Source: Rhodococcus sp. OK302 (GTDB taxonomy: Bacteria; Actinomycetota; Actinomycetes; Mycobacteriales; Mycobacteriaceae). From it: 64,000 nt of DNA. The stretch spans positions 186,001-250,000 of the forward strand of contig NZ_NPJZ01000001.1 in NCBI RefSeq assembly GCF_002245895.1. Direction: 5' to 3'. The notes beneath the pieces were generated by a model. It saw only the letters and a list, made by a program, of their open reading frames with translations, did no database searches and was not told the origin of the DNA. The translations under genes and the position numbers were made by a program. Below, piece after piece: positions 1 through 8,529 of the stretch. Each line of letters opens with the position of its first letter. The stretch's first letter is position 1.

Positions 1-897
1 TACACAGTCAGCACCGGCATTGTCCTGCCCTACCTGTTGCGCCTGTGCAACGACGAGCAGAAGCAGCGGTGGCTCCCGTCCATCGCTACCGGTGAGAAAA
101 CTCTGTGCATCGCTATGACCGAGCCCGGTACCGGTTCCGATCTCGCCGGCATCCGTTCCACGGCAAAGCTGTCCGAGGATGGCACGCACTACATCCTCAA
201 CGGCGCAAAGACTTTCATCACCGGTGCGGTCAACTCCGAACTGTGTGTCGTGGTTGCCCGTACCTCTCCGCCGTCCGAGACCGATCGCCGCTTCGGTCTC
301 AGCCTGATGGTCGTCCCCACCGACGCGCCAGGTTTCGAGTACGGCCGCAAGTTGGAGAAGCTGGGCCTGCGCGCCAGCGACACCAGCGAACTGTCGTTCA
401 CCGACGTCAAGGTTCCCGTCGCCGATCTCCTCGGCGAGCAGGACAAGGGTTTCTCGTACCTGGGCCAGAACCTGCCGCGTGAGCGCCTCTCGATCGGTAG
501 CCGCGGCATCTCCTCTGCCGCTGCCGCAATCGAATTCGCCAAGGCCTACGTCCAGGAACGTCAGGTATTCGGCAAGCCCGTCGCAGCATTTCAGAACACC
601 AAGTTCGTCCTCGCCGAGTGCTCGGCCGAGGTCGACGCCGGGCAGGCTCTGGTCGACCGCGGTATCGAACTCGACGACTCCGGCGAGCTCACCGCCGCCG
701 ACGCAGCACGCATCAAGCTTTTCGGCACCGAGGTCGCGGCGCGAGTCATCGACAAGTGCCTGCAGCTGCACGGTGGCTACGGCTACATGCTCGAGTACCC
801 GATCGCGCGCCTGTACGCCGACACCCGCGTCAGCCGCATCTACGGCGGCACCAGCGAGGTCATGAAGACGATCATCGCCAAGGACATGGGTCTATAA
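1..897 (+). CDS. Acyl-CoA dehydrogenase, C-terminal part (5' end outside window)
   Basis: The reading frame is open from base 1, so the gene begins upstream. The visible part carries acyl-CoA dehydrogenase (FadE) landmarks: IAMTEPGTGSDLAG (FAD/substrate-binding middle domain), GAKTFITG, RQVFGKPVAAFQNTKF and the C-terminal LHGGYGYMLEYPIARLYAD and YGGTSEVMKTIIAKDMG. Such enzymes oxidise acyl-CoA to 2-enoyl-CoA with FAD and pass electrons to ETF. It is strikingly similar over its whole visible length to the dehydrogenase at 7332-8489, so the two are paralogues. A thiolase follows 39 bases downstream on the same strand, suggesting a beta-oxidation operon. The substrate cannot be told from sequence. 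Confidence 0.95.
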   Translation, partial: YTVSTGIVLPYLLRLCNDEQKQRWLPSIATGEKTLCIAMTEPGTGSDLAGIRSTAKLSEDGTHYILNGAKTFITGAVNSELCVVVARTSPPSETDRRFGLSLMVVPTDAPGFEYGRKLEKLGLRASDTSELSFTDVKVPVADLLGEQDKGFSYLGQNLPRERLSIGSRGISSAAAAIEFAKAYVQERQVFGKPVAAFQNTKFVLAECSAEVDAGQALVDRGIELDDSGELTAADAARIKLFGTEVAARVIDKCLQLHGGYGYMLEYPIARLYADTRVSRIYGGTSEVMKTIIAKDMGL

Positions 898-936
898 GAC
901 CTTTTCCCAGCTACTCGAAAAATTGAAGGAGTTCCC

Positions 937-2103
937 ATGCGTGACGCAGTCATTGTCGACGCTGTCCGAACGGCAGTCGGCAAACGGAACGGCTCACTGT
1001 CCCGAATGCATGCCGTATCCCTGTCCGCCCACGTGCTCGGGGCACTCGCCGATCGAGTCGACCTCGATCCGGCTCTTGTCGACGACGTGATCTGGGGCTG
1101 CGTCGGCACACTCGGCATGCAGTCGGGTTGCATCGCCCGCTCGTCGGTGCTGGCCGCCGGCTGGCCCGAGCACGTACCCGGCGTCACCATCGACCGTCAG
1201 TGCGGCTCTTCGCAACAGGCAGTTCATCAAGCTGCCGCGGGTGTCATCTCCGGTCAGTACGACGTGGCTATCGCCGGCGGTGTCGAGATGATGAGTGCCG
1301 TCCCGATGGGTTCGGCGCGAGCCGACGCCAGATTCGGTGAGCCGCACGGTCCGCTGGTGTGGGATCGCTACAACGGTGTCCGGTTCAATCAGGGCATGGG
1401 CGCGCAGATGATCGCGGAAAAGTACGGCATTTCTCGGGCCGAACTGGATCAGCATGCGCTCGATTCTCACGAGCGGGCTGCGGCGGCTGTTGACGAGGGC
1501 CGGTTCAAAGATCAGATCACCGCAGTGACTGTGACGGACGCAGACGGCCGCAGCAGTGTCTTCGAGAAGGACGAGGGTGTGCGCCGCGGCGGCACTCTCG
1601 AAAAGCTCGGTTCGCTCAAACCTGCTTTCTCCGAAGACGGTTCGATCACCGCGGGTAACTCCTCGCAGATCTCCGACGGTTCCGGCGCACTACTCGTCAC
1701 CACCAGCGAGTTCGCGAAATCGCAGGGATGGACGCCTATCGCACGAATCCACACTGCGGTCGTGACCGGTGCCGATCCGATCACCATGCTCGAAGGGCCC
1801 ATCCCAGCGACGGCGAAAGCTCTCGCCAAGGCCGGTCTCTCGATCGACGACATCGGCGCGTTCGAGATCAACGAGGCTTTTGCCTCGGTGTCGTTGGCCT
1901 GGCTTCGTGAAACCGGCGCCAACTACGAGCGGATGAATCCGAACGGCGGCGCCATGGCGTTGGGTCATCCCATCGGCGGTTCGGGTGCCCGACTGATGAC
2001 TACCCTGGTACATCACATGCGAGAGAACGGGATCCGTTACGGATTGCAGTCCATGTGCGAGGGCGGCGGCATGGCCAATGCCACAATTCTCGAGCTGATC
2101 TGA
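937..2103 (+). CDS. Acetyl-CoA acyltransferase (thiolase)
   Basis: A complete 388-residue thiolase, the usual family length. The nucleophilic cysteine is in DRQCGSSQQAVHQAA (about residue 90). The second conserved block is EINEAFASVSLAW, followed by NPNGGAMALGHPIGGSGAR with the catalytic His, and the C-terminal CEGGGMAN with the second catalytic Cys. The ATG is preceded by GAAGGAG (about 925-931), a good ribosome binding site. It cleaves 3-ketoacyl-CoA with CoA, or runs in reverse. It follows an acyl-CoA dehydrogenase gene and probably shares its transcript. It has the FadA5/FadA6 style rather than that of the trifunctional FadA. Substrate unknown. Confidence 0.95.
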   Translation: MRDAVIVDAVRTAVGKRNGSLSRMHAVSLSAHVLGALADRVDLDPALVDDVIWGCVGTLGMQSGCIARSSVLAAGWPEHVPGVTIDRQCGSSQQAVHQAAAGVISGQYDVAIAGGVEMMSAVPMGSARADARFGEPHGPLVWDRYNGVRFNQGMGAQMIAEKYGISRAELDQHALDSHERAAAAVDEGRFKDQITAVTVTDADGRSSVFEKDEGVRRGGTLEKLGSLKPAFSEDGSITAGNSSQISDGSGALLVTTSEFAKSQGWTPIARIHTAVVTGADPITMLEGPIPATAKALAKAGLSIDDIGAFEINEAFASVSLAWLRETGANYERMNPNGGAMALGHPIGGSGARLMTTLVHHMRENGIRYGLQSMCEGGGMANATILELI

Positions 2104-2109
2104 GAATGC

Positions 2110-2135
2110 GCGGTGGCGGCAAACGCCGCCACCGC
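2110..2135. terminator. Hairpin after thiolase
   Basis: Perfect 11-bp inverted repeat GCGGTGGCGGC with an AAAC loop, lying 7 bases after the thiolase stop and before the convergent GntR gene. There is no T-run, so termination is inferred only from structure and position. Confidence 0.5.
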
Positions 2136-2235
2136 AACCGTGCCTGAGCGCACACAACTTCCGCCGACGCACGGGAACCCGCACACACGTCCAACTAGTG
2201 GACGAAAATACCCGCGCGCAAAAGCCCGGGATCTC

Positions 2236-2904
2236 TCAACGCGACCGAGAACGTCCCAGTCGCGAGGCCACCAAAACCTCGGTAGCGGATCGATGCTCGT
2301 CGCTCGCCCGGATCAGTTCGACTGAATCTTGGTTGCGAACAGCCTGCAGGATCCGCTCGTGATCGTCGGAAACCTTTTGGCGAGATGACTTTTCGTGGAC
2401 GTATAACGCTCGATAGAAATCCGACAGGTACCACAGCCGTTCCACTTCCTGCAGTACCCGTCGCAGCGGTGAGTACTCGAACAGCCGGAAGTGGAACCGA
2501 TGGTTGACCTCGAGAAACTCGGGCCCCTGCTCACTCGGCTCGGCATTGTCCACTTGTTCCTGAATGCGCTCCAGTTCGGCCACGTCAACACTGCTGAGGT
2601 CTATCGACGCCAGGATCTCAGTTTCGAGTAGGCGCCGCATCAGATACAACTCGGCAAGATCTTCACTGCTGAAGCGAGTCACGGTATATCCCGTGTTCGA
2701 TTTGTGCTCGAGGACGCCCTCGGCCTGCAAGGTCGAAAGCGCTTCCCGCACCGGAATTCGACTGACGTCCAATCTCTCGGCGAGCTCTGCCTGGTGAACT
2801 TTTTGTCCGGGCAGGAGCTCACCGGAGACGATCATCTGCCGGATCTGTTGCAGGCAGCGTTGCGCACCAGTGGGTTCCTTCACGGTCAACACCCTAAACG
2901 TCAC
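2236..2904 (-). CDS. GntR-family regulator (FadR/FCD type)
   Basis: An N-terminal winged HTH contains AERLDVSRIPVREALSTL, the GntR recognition region, followed by EGVLEHKSNTGYTV. The C-terminal helical FCD ligand-binding domain includes NHRFHFRLFEYS. The chosen GTG start overlaps the stop of the enoyl-CoA hydratase in a GTGA junction; GTG codons at 2892 and 2883 are alternatives, and a longer frame from 2976 would run into the hydratase. About 222 residues, normal for the subfamily. It is the last gene of a four-gene coupled operon, so it probably senses an acyl-CoA or acid intermediate of that pathway. Autoregulation is inferred; no operator was identified. Confidence 0.9.
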   Translation of the reverse strand: MTFRVLTVKEPTGAQRCLQQIRQMIVSGELLPGQKVHQAELAERLDVSRIPVREALSTLQAEGVLEHKSNTGYTVTRFSSEDLAELYLMRRLLETEILASIDLSSVDVAELERIQEQVDNAEPSEQGPEFLEVNHRFHFRLFEYSPLRRVLQEVERLWYLSDFYRALYVHEKSSRQKVSDDHERILQAVRNQDSVELIRASDEHRSATEVLVASRLGRSRSR

Positions 2905-3668
2905 CGGGCACTGAACTGCGGTTGTTGCCGTGCGAGGTTGGCTTCGATACCGGCCACGCAGTCTTCGGTCCCCCACAACACGACCTGCTCGGCCAACTCA
3001 CGCTCGAGCACGGTGGCCACCTCGTCGCGCAGTCCCCCGCGCAGTGTTTGCTTCATCGAGCGCACGGCCAGCGGTGCGTTGGCAGCAATTTCGTGGGCGT
3101 AGGCGAGCGCCTGCTCACGAATGTTCGTGTCTTCGGCCAGTCGATCCACCAGGCCGAGTTCGTGTGCCTGCGTGCCGGTAAGCCGCCGTGCGGTGTACAG
3201 CAGATCAGCTGCGGTTTGAGCTCCCACGACGCGAGGCAAGGTGACGCTGAGCCCGAATCCCTGATGGAAGCCCAGTGCGGCAAAGTTCGCATGCAAGCGG
3301 GTCGACGGTCCGGCAACGCGGAAGTCTGCGGCGCAGGCCAATCCGAGGCCGCCGCCCACGGCGGATCCCTGCACCGCCGCGATCACGGGAACGGGGATCT
3401 CGAAGAGACGCAGGGCCTCGGTGTAGATGTCGCGCACGGTATCGGCGCGGTCCGGTCCCAGTCCACCCTCACCGAAGTTCGCACCGGCGCAGAAATGCTT
3501 GCCGGCCGACGCGAGAACTATCGCCCGAATGTCACCATTGTCGACGAGTTCGGTTGCCGCGTCGGCAATCTGCCGGAGCACTTCCTGATCGAAGAAGTTC
3601 GCGGGCGGGCGGGAGAATTCGATGGTCGCGACGTGTCCGTCGATCTCTACGTGTACTGCATCGGTCAT
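2901..3668 (-). CDS. Enoyl-CoA hydratase/isomerase
   Basis: A 255-residue crotonase-fold protein. The first oxyanion-hole segment is ASAGKHFCAGANFGEGG and the second is AVQGSAVGGGLGLACAADFRVA, followed by FHQGFGLSVTLPRVVG and RRLTGTQAHELGLVD. Such enzymes hydrate or isomerise 2-enoyl-CoA. The ATG overlaps the stop of the upstream acyl-CoA dehydrogenase (ATGA), and its own stop overlaps the GntR start, so translation is coupled on both sides. Its neighbours, two unlike acyl-CoA dehydrogenases, recall the M. tuberculosis fadE17-fadE18-echA13 arrangement; that parallel is from memory and is inference. Confidence 0.93.
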   Translation of the reverse strand: MTDAVHVEIDGHVATIEFSRPPANFFDQEVLRQIADAATELVDNGDIRAIVLASAGKHFCAGANFGEGGLGPDRADTVRDIYTEALRLFEIPVPVIAAVQGSAVGGGLGLACAADFRVAGPSTRLHANFAALGFHQGFGLSVTLPRVVGAQTAADLLYTARRLTGTQAHELGLVDRLAEDTNIREQALAYAHEIAANAPLAVRSMKQTLRGGLRDEVATVLERELAEQVVLWGTEDCVAGIEANLARQQPQFSAR

Positions 3669-4729
3669 GACGTCAGCTCCAAAGTCGGGTGCGGGTCGGT
3701 TAGCAAACGGGGCAGTGACGGCGAGGCGGAAACGCCTCGCCCGAGCTGTACCGCGAGTGCGATCTCGTCGCCGAACTCGCAGCGCCAGGCGTGCAGGCGA
3801 CGGGTCAGTTGCTGCAAGCGGTATTCCTGTGTCATGCCGATGGCTCCGTGAGCCTGGTGCGCGGCGCGCACACTGAGCAGCGCATTCTGCGAGACCACCA
3901 GTTTTGTTGCGAGCACTTCAAATTCGGCTTCGCGAGTGTTGAGAGCAATTGCCGTGCGATCGACGGCCAGCGTCGACATGGAGGCCATCTGGGCGAGGGT
4001 GACGATGTGCTGCTGCACGGCCTGGAATTGTGCGACGGGACGGCCGAATTGGACTCGTTCGGACACGTACCGCTGCGTGAGCGTCGAGACGGCTTCCATG
4101 GCTGCTGCCATCTGCACCGAACGCAGGAAGGCTCCGAGTCTACTGAGCAGCCGCACATCTACCGGGTTCTCACCGATCACGGCCGGTGCGCCGGTGAATG
4201 TCAGGCTTTGTCGCGGCTGACCGGCAAGATCTGTTCCGTCACCGACCTCGGCGTCTGCGACGTTCAGGATCACCACTCGGTCACCGAGTATCACTGCCAC
4301 GACCGCCGCGGCGCCGGCCCACGGCACGTCGTACAGGGTTCCCGAGACGGTGACGTCGAAAGTTGCAGTGTCCCGGTGTGATCCCGGCGCTGTAGTGGCG
4401 ATCCCGGCGGGTACCGGAAGACCGGCGGCTACGGCCAACCGGCCGGCCAAGTACGTCTCGGCCAGTGGCAGCGGCGCTGCGTGACGTGCTGCCGCTCGCT
4501 GCACGGTCACGGCGTCCAGCAGAGAACCACCGGAGCCACCGGCAGATTCGGGAAGACCAACCAGCGGCAGGCCCAGTTCGACTGCCGCGTCCCATAATCC
4601 GGTGGGCAAACCTTCGACTTCAGCTTTGGCAACCACGTCGGCGTCGGACTTCTCGGCAAAAAATTGCTCGACCATCGCTTCGAGGTCCGCATCAAATGCG
4701 TAATCATTGTGCTGTGAAACAGAATTCAT
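3665..4729 (-). CDS. Acyl-CoA dehydrogenase, divergent subunit
   Basis: A 354-residue FadE-type protein. The start chosen is the ATG overlapping the stop of the upstream dehydrogenase (ATGA); the frame extends further but only into that gene. The middle and C-terminal domains are recognisable (RYVSERVQFGRPVAQFQAVQQH, HQAHGAIGMTQEYRLQQLTRRLHAW), but the usual GGTNE-type segment with the catalytic glutamate is absent at the C-terminus and the N-terminal half is poorly conserved. Adjacent pairs of unlike FadE proteins in actinobacteria often form alpha2beta2 heterotetramers with active sites in only one subunit type. This protein is the likely non-canonical partner of 4726-5853. Confidence 0.88.
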   Translation of the reverse strand: MNSVSQHNDYAFDADLEAMVEQFFAEKSDADVVAKAEVEGLPTGLWDAAVELGLPLVGLPESAGGSGGSLLDAVTVQRAAARHAAPLPLAETYLAGRLAVAAGLPVPAGIATTAPGSHRDTATFDVTVSGTLYDVPWAGAAAVVAVILGDRVVILNVADAEVGDGTDLAGQPRQSLTFTGAPAVIGENPVDVRLLSRLGAFLRSVQMAAAMEAVSTLTQRYVSERVQFGRPVAQFQAVQQHIVTLAQMASMSTLAVDRTAIALNTREAEFEVLATKLVVSQNALLSVRAAHQAHGAIGMTQEYRLQQLTRRLHAWRCEFGDEIALAVQLGRGVSASPSLPRLLTDPHPTLELTS

Positions 4730-5853
4730 CGGTTCAACCCCTTCACGATCACGGTGCGGAGAATCTCGTTGGTACCGCCGCGAATCGACCACGACGGCGC
4801 GACCAGTACCGCGCGGGCCAGTAGCGACTCGTACGGATCTTCGGACGCCAGGTCGGGGGCTCTACCGAGATGCCGCGAGACCACCGCAACGCAGTCCTGC
4901 TCGAATCGTGTTGCCATTTCCTTGATCAATGCCGCCTCGGTAACCGGCGAGCGGCCGGCGTCCACCATCCGGGCAATCGAGAGAGACATTCCGCGGAAAG
5001 CCCAGCAGCGTGCGGTAATCGATCCCAGATCGGCCAGCGCGGCGGGCCCACCGTCGGCCGCTTGATGAGCTGCCCAGTGTTCGAGCACCGGCATCAGCGA
5101 CATCCACCGGTCGACGCCACCTCGTTCGAGCGCAAGTTCTCCGGTGTTTTGGCCCCAGCCGGCTCCGACGTCGCCGAGGCGACGCGAGTCAGGAACGAAG
5201 ACGTCCTGGAACGACACCTCGCAGAAGTCTTCGCTTCCGTCGATGAACGGGATGGGCGAAACCGTCAGGCCCTCGCTGTGACGATCGATGATCAGTTGTG
5301 TGAGTCCGCTGTGTTTGTCGGCGGAGGTTCGGAGCAGGGCGAGGATGTGCGTCGCATGGAAGGCGCCGGTGGTCCAGATCTTGGTGCCGTTCACTTTCCA
5401 GCCACCGTCGACGCGTTCGGCGCGAGTTCGCAAGGACGCCAGGTCGGAGCCGGAATCCGGTTCGCTCATGCCGATCGAGAACGAGAACTCACCGCGTGCG
5501 ATACCGGGCAGGAAGTGCTGCTTCTGCTCCTCGGTTCCGTTGGCCGCAATACTCGGACCGGACTGGCGGTCACCGATCCAGTGATAGCCGACGGGTGCGC
5601 CTCGGGCGAGAAGTTCTTCGACGACGACCAGGCGATCCACGGCCGAGCGTCCGCCGCCGCCGTATTTCTGCGGCAAGGACATACCCAACCAGCCGCGGCT
5701 TCCGATATCGCGGGAGAACTCAGGGTCCACGGCGCCTGACATTCCGAGTCCGAGCGGATAGCTTCCGGGCGTCAGCCGCTTGTCGAGGTACTCGCGTACT
5801 TCAGCTTGAAGGTCGAGTTCCTCGGCCGTCAATTCTGTTGCGTCGAAACGCAT
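4726..5853 (-). CDS. Acyl-CoA dehydrogenase, canonical subunit
   Basis: A 375-residue FadE protein with the usual domains: N-terminal helical region, SIGMSEPDSGSDLASLRTRAE and NGTKIWTTGAFHATHILAL in the beta domain, and a C-terminal SWSIRGGTNEILRTVIVKGLNR that includes the GGT-E segment. The ATG has GGAG 6 bases upstream (5858-5861). It is the first gene of a four-gene minus-strand operon joined by 4-base overlaps. It probably pairs with the product of 3665-4729 as a heteromeric dehydrogenase. A possible regulator, the tandem-TetR gene, lies 136 bases upstream in the same orientation, and a dyad motif sits in the gap. Confidence 0.93.
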   Translation of the reverse strand: MRFDATELTAEELDLQAEVREYLDKRLTPGSYPLGLGMSGAVDPEFSRDIGSRGWLGMSLPQKYGGGGRSAVDRLVVVEELLARGAPVGYHWIGDRQSGPSIAANGTEEQKQHFLPGIARGEFSFSIGMSEPDSGSDLASLRTRAERVDGGWKVNGTKIWTTGAFHATHILALLRTSADKHSGLTQLIIDRHSEGLTVSPIPFIDGSEDFCEVSFQDVFVPDSRRLGDVGAGWGQNTGELALERGGVDRWMSLMPVLEHWAAHQAADGGPAALADLGSITARCWAFRGMSLSIARMVDAGRSPVTEAALIKEMATRFEQDCVAVVSRHLGRAPDLASEDPYESLLARAVLVAPSWSIRGGTNEILRTVIVKGLNR

Positions 5854-5927
5854 GGACGTCTCCGATCAGTTGAATACTCGGGTTTCAGAACGAACCCCGC
5901 CACACGAACTTTGAGGAAGATGATGGC

Positions 5928-5941
5928 ATACAAAAATGTAT
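5928..5941. promoter_or_regulatory. Candidate operator ATACA-N4-TGTAT
   Basis: A perfect inverted repeat ATACA AAAA TGTAT lies in the gap between the tandem-TetR gene and the dehydrogenase operon it precedes. A very similar element (ATACA TATA TGTGT) occurs at 61678-61691, upstream of the mce operon beside the other tandem-TetR gene. Binding is inferred from position and similarity. Confidence 0.5.
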
Positions 5942-5989
5942 ACTAAATTGAATGTGACTGTCCGGCAAGTACACCCGACAGTCTCGGCT

Positions 5990-7138
5990 CTACCCGCCGA
6001 GCAGTACCGAATTTCCGATCTCGAACAGTCGCTCCGGCAGATCAGACCGCCGACGCAACCTCCCGATCCGCACGGAACCTTCCACGACATTCAGCGCAGC
6101 CATGACCGTGATTCGCGCCGTTGCAGGCTCGAGTCCTGGCCGCACCCCGTCGAGAGCCTTGACCCACGACGCAACGTACTCCCGCTGATTCTGCTCGCAG
6201 GAACGCCGAAACTTGTCAGGCAACTGATCGAGTTCACTGATCAGCAGTCCGATGAGATGACGCTCGTTGATTGCGAAATCGATATGCGCCGAGAGCAATC
6301 CAGAAAGGACCTCATCGGGACCGTCAGCTTTGGCGAGCGCATTCTCCACTCCGAGCCGGCGCCGCTCGCCGGCGCGCGATACTGCGGCCACAAGAAGGTC
6401 GATCTTGGCGTCGAAGTGGTTGTAGACATTGGGCCCCGTGGTACCGGCCGCTTCACCGATGTCTTCAGTGTTGACGGCCTGGTATCCGCGCTCATCAAAT
6501 AACCGGATGGCTTCGGACAGCAACAGCTCACGACGAGACGTTGCCACCGGAGTGCGATCGGTAACGTGCGATGCTTCCGGCGACGAGTGCCCCAGATCGG
6601 TGTACGCGGCACGCTCGGCAAGATCGATCAACAGGAGTTCCATCTGCCGCCGAGGCAGCGAAACTCGATGCGAGGAAATACTGCTGAATACCGAAATGAC
6701 CGCCCAGGCAAGCAGATAGCTGTCTTCCTCGTTCAACTCGGGGCGTTCGGTGCGGATCAATGCAGCATCCCGCGCCGCGACGCTCTTGAGTACGGTACGC
6801 AACTCTTCACGCTGCTCGTCGGGCAGATATCGCGCTTCACGCTGCCACAGGAGCGGGAGACCCCGTCGCCTCGACACCGACGACGCAAGCGTCGCGATCA
6901 GCGCTTTGAGGTCTTCGGATTGAGTCACGTTGTAGTACAGCGTGTCGATCCCACTGTTGACGGCAGCATGAAGGAGATCAGGTTTGTTACGGAAGTGCCG
7001 ATAGAGCGCCGGTGCCGTGATTCCGACCGCTGCAGCCACCTGCGCAACCGACACATTGTGATACCCACGTTCACGGAAGAGGTCACCGGCGGCAGCGAGA
7101 ATCTGCTCTTTACGGTCACTTGGCCTTCGTACGACCAC
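5990..7138 (-). CDS. Tandem-TetR (Mce3R-type) transcriptional regulator
   Basis: Two complete TetR DNA-binding domains occur in one 382-residue chain. The first HTH is near residues 8-55 (ERGYHNVSVAQVAAAVGI, then ALYRHFRNKPDLL). The second is near 200-250 (ERGYQAVNTEDIGEAAGT, then NVYNHFDAKIDLL). The GTG start is preceded by AGGAG. Double-TetR proteins are rare; the known example is Mce3R of M. tuberculosis, which represses mce3 and nearby fadE/echA genes. It is related to the tandem regulator at 60210-61484 in this window. It sits between a dehydrogenase operon and a divergent dehydrogenase gene, so both are candidate targets. The inducer is unknown. Confidence 0.9.
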   Translation of the reverse strand: MVVRRPSDRKEQILAAAGDLFRERGYHNVSVAQVAAAVGITAPALYRHFRNKPDLLHAAVNSGIDTLYYNVTQSEDLKALIATLASSVSRRRGLPLLWQREARYLPDEQREELRTVLKSVAARDAALIRTERPELNEEDSYLLAWAVISVFSSISSHRVSLPRRQMELLLIDLAERAAYTDLGHSSPEASHVTDRTPVATSRRELLLSEAIRLFDERGYQAVNTEDIGEAAGTTGPNVYNHFDAKIDLLVAAVSRAGERRRLGVENALAKADGPDEVLSGLLSAHIDFAINERHLIGLLISELDQLPDKFRRSCEQNQREYVASWVKALDGVRPGLEPATARITVMAALNVVEGSVRIGRLRRRSDLPERLFEIGNSVLLGG

Positions 7139-7258
7139 GCGGACACTCTCCTTCGTTGCTACCGAAGTCTCATCTTTCGGCAGAATCTTGTTCTTATGAG
7201 TTAGTATTCACTTATTGACGGAAACTGTCAGCGTATCCCAGAATTCAGTCTCACCATC

Positions 7259-7272
7259 AGGTTAGAGAACCT
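7259..7272. promoter_or_regulatory. Candidate operator before acyl-CoA dehydrogenase
   Basis: Perfect inverted repeat AGGTT AGAG AACCT, about 60 bases before the ATG at 7332, between the divergent tandem-TetR gene and the dehydrogenase. It differs from the ATACA-type dyad at 5928, so a different regulator could use it. Confidence 0.4.
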
Positions 7273-7331
7273 TACCGCACCGAGCCGTCTGACACCCAAC
7301 TTTCAGGGTACCGAGCCGAAGGGAGAATCGC

Positions 7332-8489
7332 GTGAAGAGAACCGTCTTCGACAGCGATCACGAAACATTCCGACAGATGATCCGAACATTCATCGCCAAG
7401 GAGGTCGTCCCGTCCTATTCCGACTGGGAGGAAGCCGGCATGGTTCCGCGGTCGCTGTACCGCCAACTCGGCGACCTGGCGATCTTCGGAATCGAGATTC
7501 CCACGGAGTTCGGCGGCGGCGGCCAGACCAGTTTCAAGTACCAGGCCGTCATTCGTGAGGAGACCGCTCGGGCCGGCGTCACCTTCGGCGCCGACGTCGT
7601 CCACACGGGCCTGGTCCTGCCCTACCTGGTCGAATACGGAAATGCGGAGCAGAAGGCGCGTTGGCTGCCCGGATTCCTCTCCGGCGAGATGATGACGGCC
7701 ATAGCCATGACCGAACCCGGTGCGGGCTCCGACCTTGCCGGCATCACCACCACTGCAAAGCTTTCCGACGACGGCACCCACTACGTCCTCAACGGTGCCA
7801 AAACCTTCATTACCGGTGGCGTCCAGGCAGGCCTGATTCTGGTGGTGTGCCGCACCAGTCCGCGCACAGCCGAGAACCGGCGTGCCGGATTGTCGATCCT
7901 GTGCGTCGATACGCGCTCCGAAGGGTTTGTGGTCGGCCGCAAGCTGGACAAGCTCGGCCTCCGAGCGCAGGACACCGCTGAACTCTCCTTCACCGATGTC
8001 GTCGTTCCGACAGAAAATCTTTTGGGGACCGAGGGCGAAGGCTTCTCGTACCTCACTCAGAACTTGGTGCGCGAGCGACTGGGCGCAGCCGTCGGCGCTT
8101 ATGCAAATGCCAGCGCGGCAATCGAATTCGCGAAGACGTACGTGCAGCAGCGTCAGGTCTTCGGAAAACCGGTGGCAAGTTTCCAGAACACGAAGTTTGT
8201 GCTGGCCGAGTGCTCGACGGAAGTCGCGGCCGCCCAGGCCATGGTGGATCGCGCACTCGATCTCGATGAAATCCGTGAACTCACCGTCGCCGACGCCGCC
8301 CGGGTCAAACTGTTCTGCACCGAGATGGCCGGTCGCGTCATCGACAAGTGCCTTCAGCTTCACGGAGGCTACGGCTACATGCGGGAGTACCCGATTGCCC
8401 GCCTGTATGCCGATACCCGTGTCAACCGCATCTACGCCGGTTCCAGCGAGGTGATGAAGACCATCATCGCGAAGGACATGGGTATCTGA
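7332..8489 (+). CDS. Acyl-CoA dehydrogenase
   Basis: A complete 385-residue FadE. Landmarks are IAMTEPGAGSDLAGI, NGAKTFITGG, the linker RQVFGKPVASFQNTKFVLAECSTEV, LHGGYGYMREYPIARLYAD and the C-terminal AGSSEVMKTIIAKDMG. Much of the sequence matches the partial dehydrogenase at 1-897, so the two arose by duplication, with different neighbours. It is divergent from the tandem-TetR gene, 193 bases away, and is followed by a convergent gene, so it is likely monocistronic. It oxidises an unknown acyl-CoA to the enoyl-CoA. Confidence 0.95.
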   Translation: MKRTVFDSDHETFRQMIRTFIAKEVVPSYSDWEEAGMVPRSLYRQLGDLAIFGIEIPTEFGGGGQTSFKYQAVIREETARAGVTFGADVVHTGLVLPYLVEYGNAEQKARWLPGFLSGEMMTAIAMTEPGAGSDLAGITTTAKLSDDGTHYVLNGAKTFITGGVQAGLILVVCRTSPRTAENRRAGLSILCVDTRSEGFVVGRKLDKLGLRAQDTAELSFTDVVVPTENLLGTEGEGFSYLTQNLVRERLGAAVGAYANASAAIEFAKTYVQQRQVFGKPVASFQNTKFVLAECSTEVAAAQAMVDRALDLDEIRELTVADAARVKLFCTEMAGRVIDKCLQLHGGYGYMREYPIARLYADTRVNRIYAGSSEVMKTIIAKDMGI

Positions 8490-8529
8490 TCTCGAAGTTC
8501 CACCACCGCAACGGTTTTGTCGTGGGATG

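Noticed and set aside
4870..5739. Plus-strand open frame of 289 codons opposite the dehydrogenase at 4726-5853
   Set aside because: Antisense shadow of a gene with full FadE motifs.
7272..8363. Minus-strand open frame of 363 codons across the acyl-CoA dehydrogenase at 7332
   Set aside because: Antisense to a clearly real gene; the translation has no recognisable motif, and high GC explains long spurious frames.
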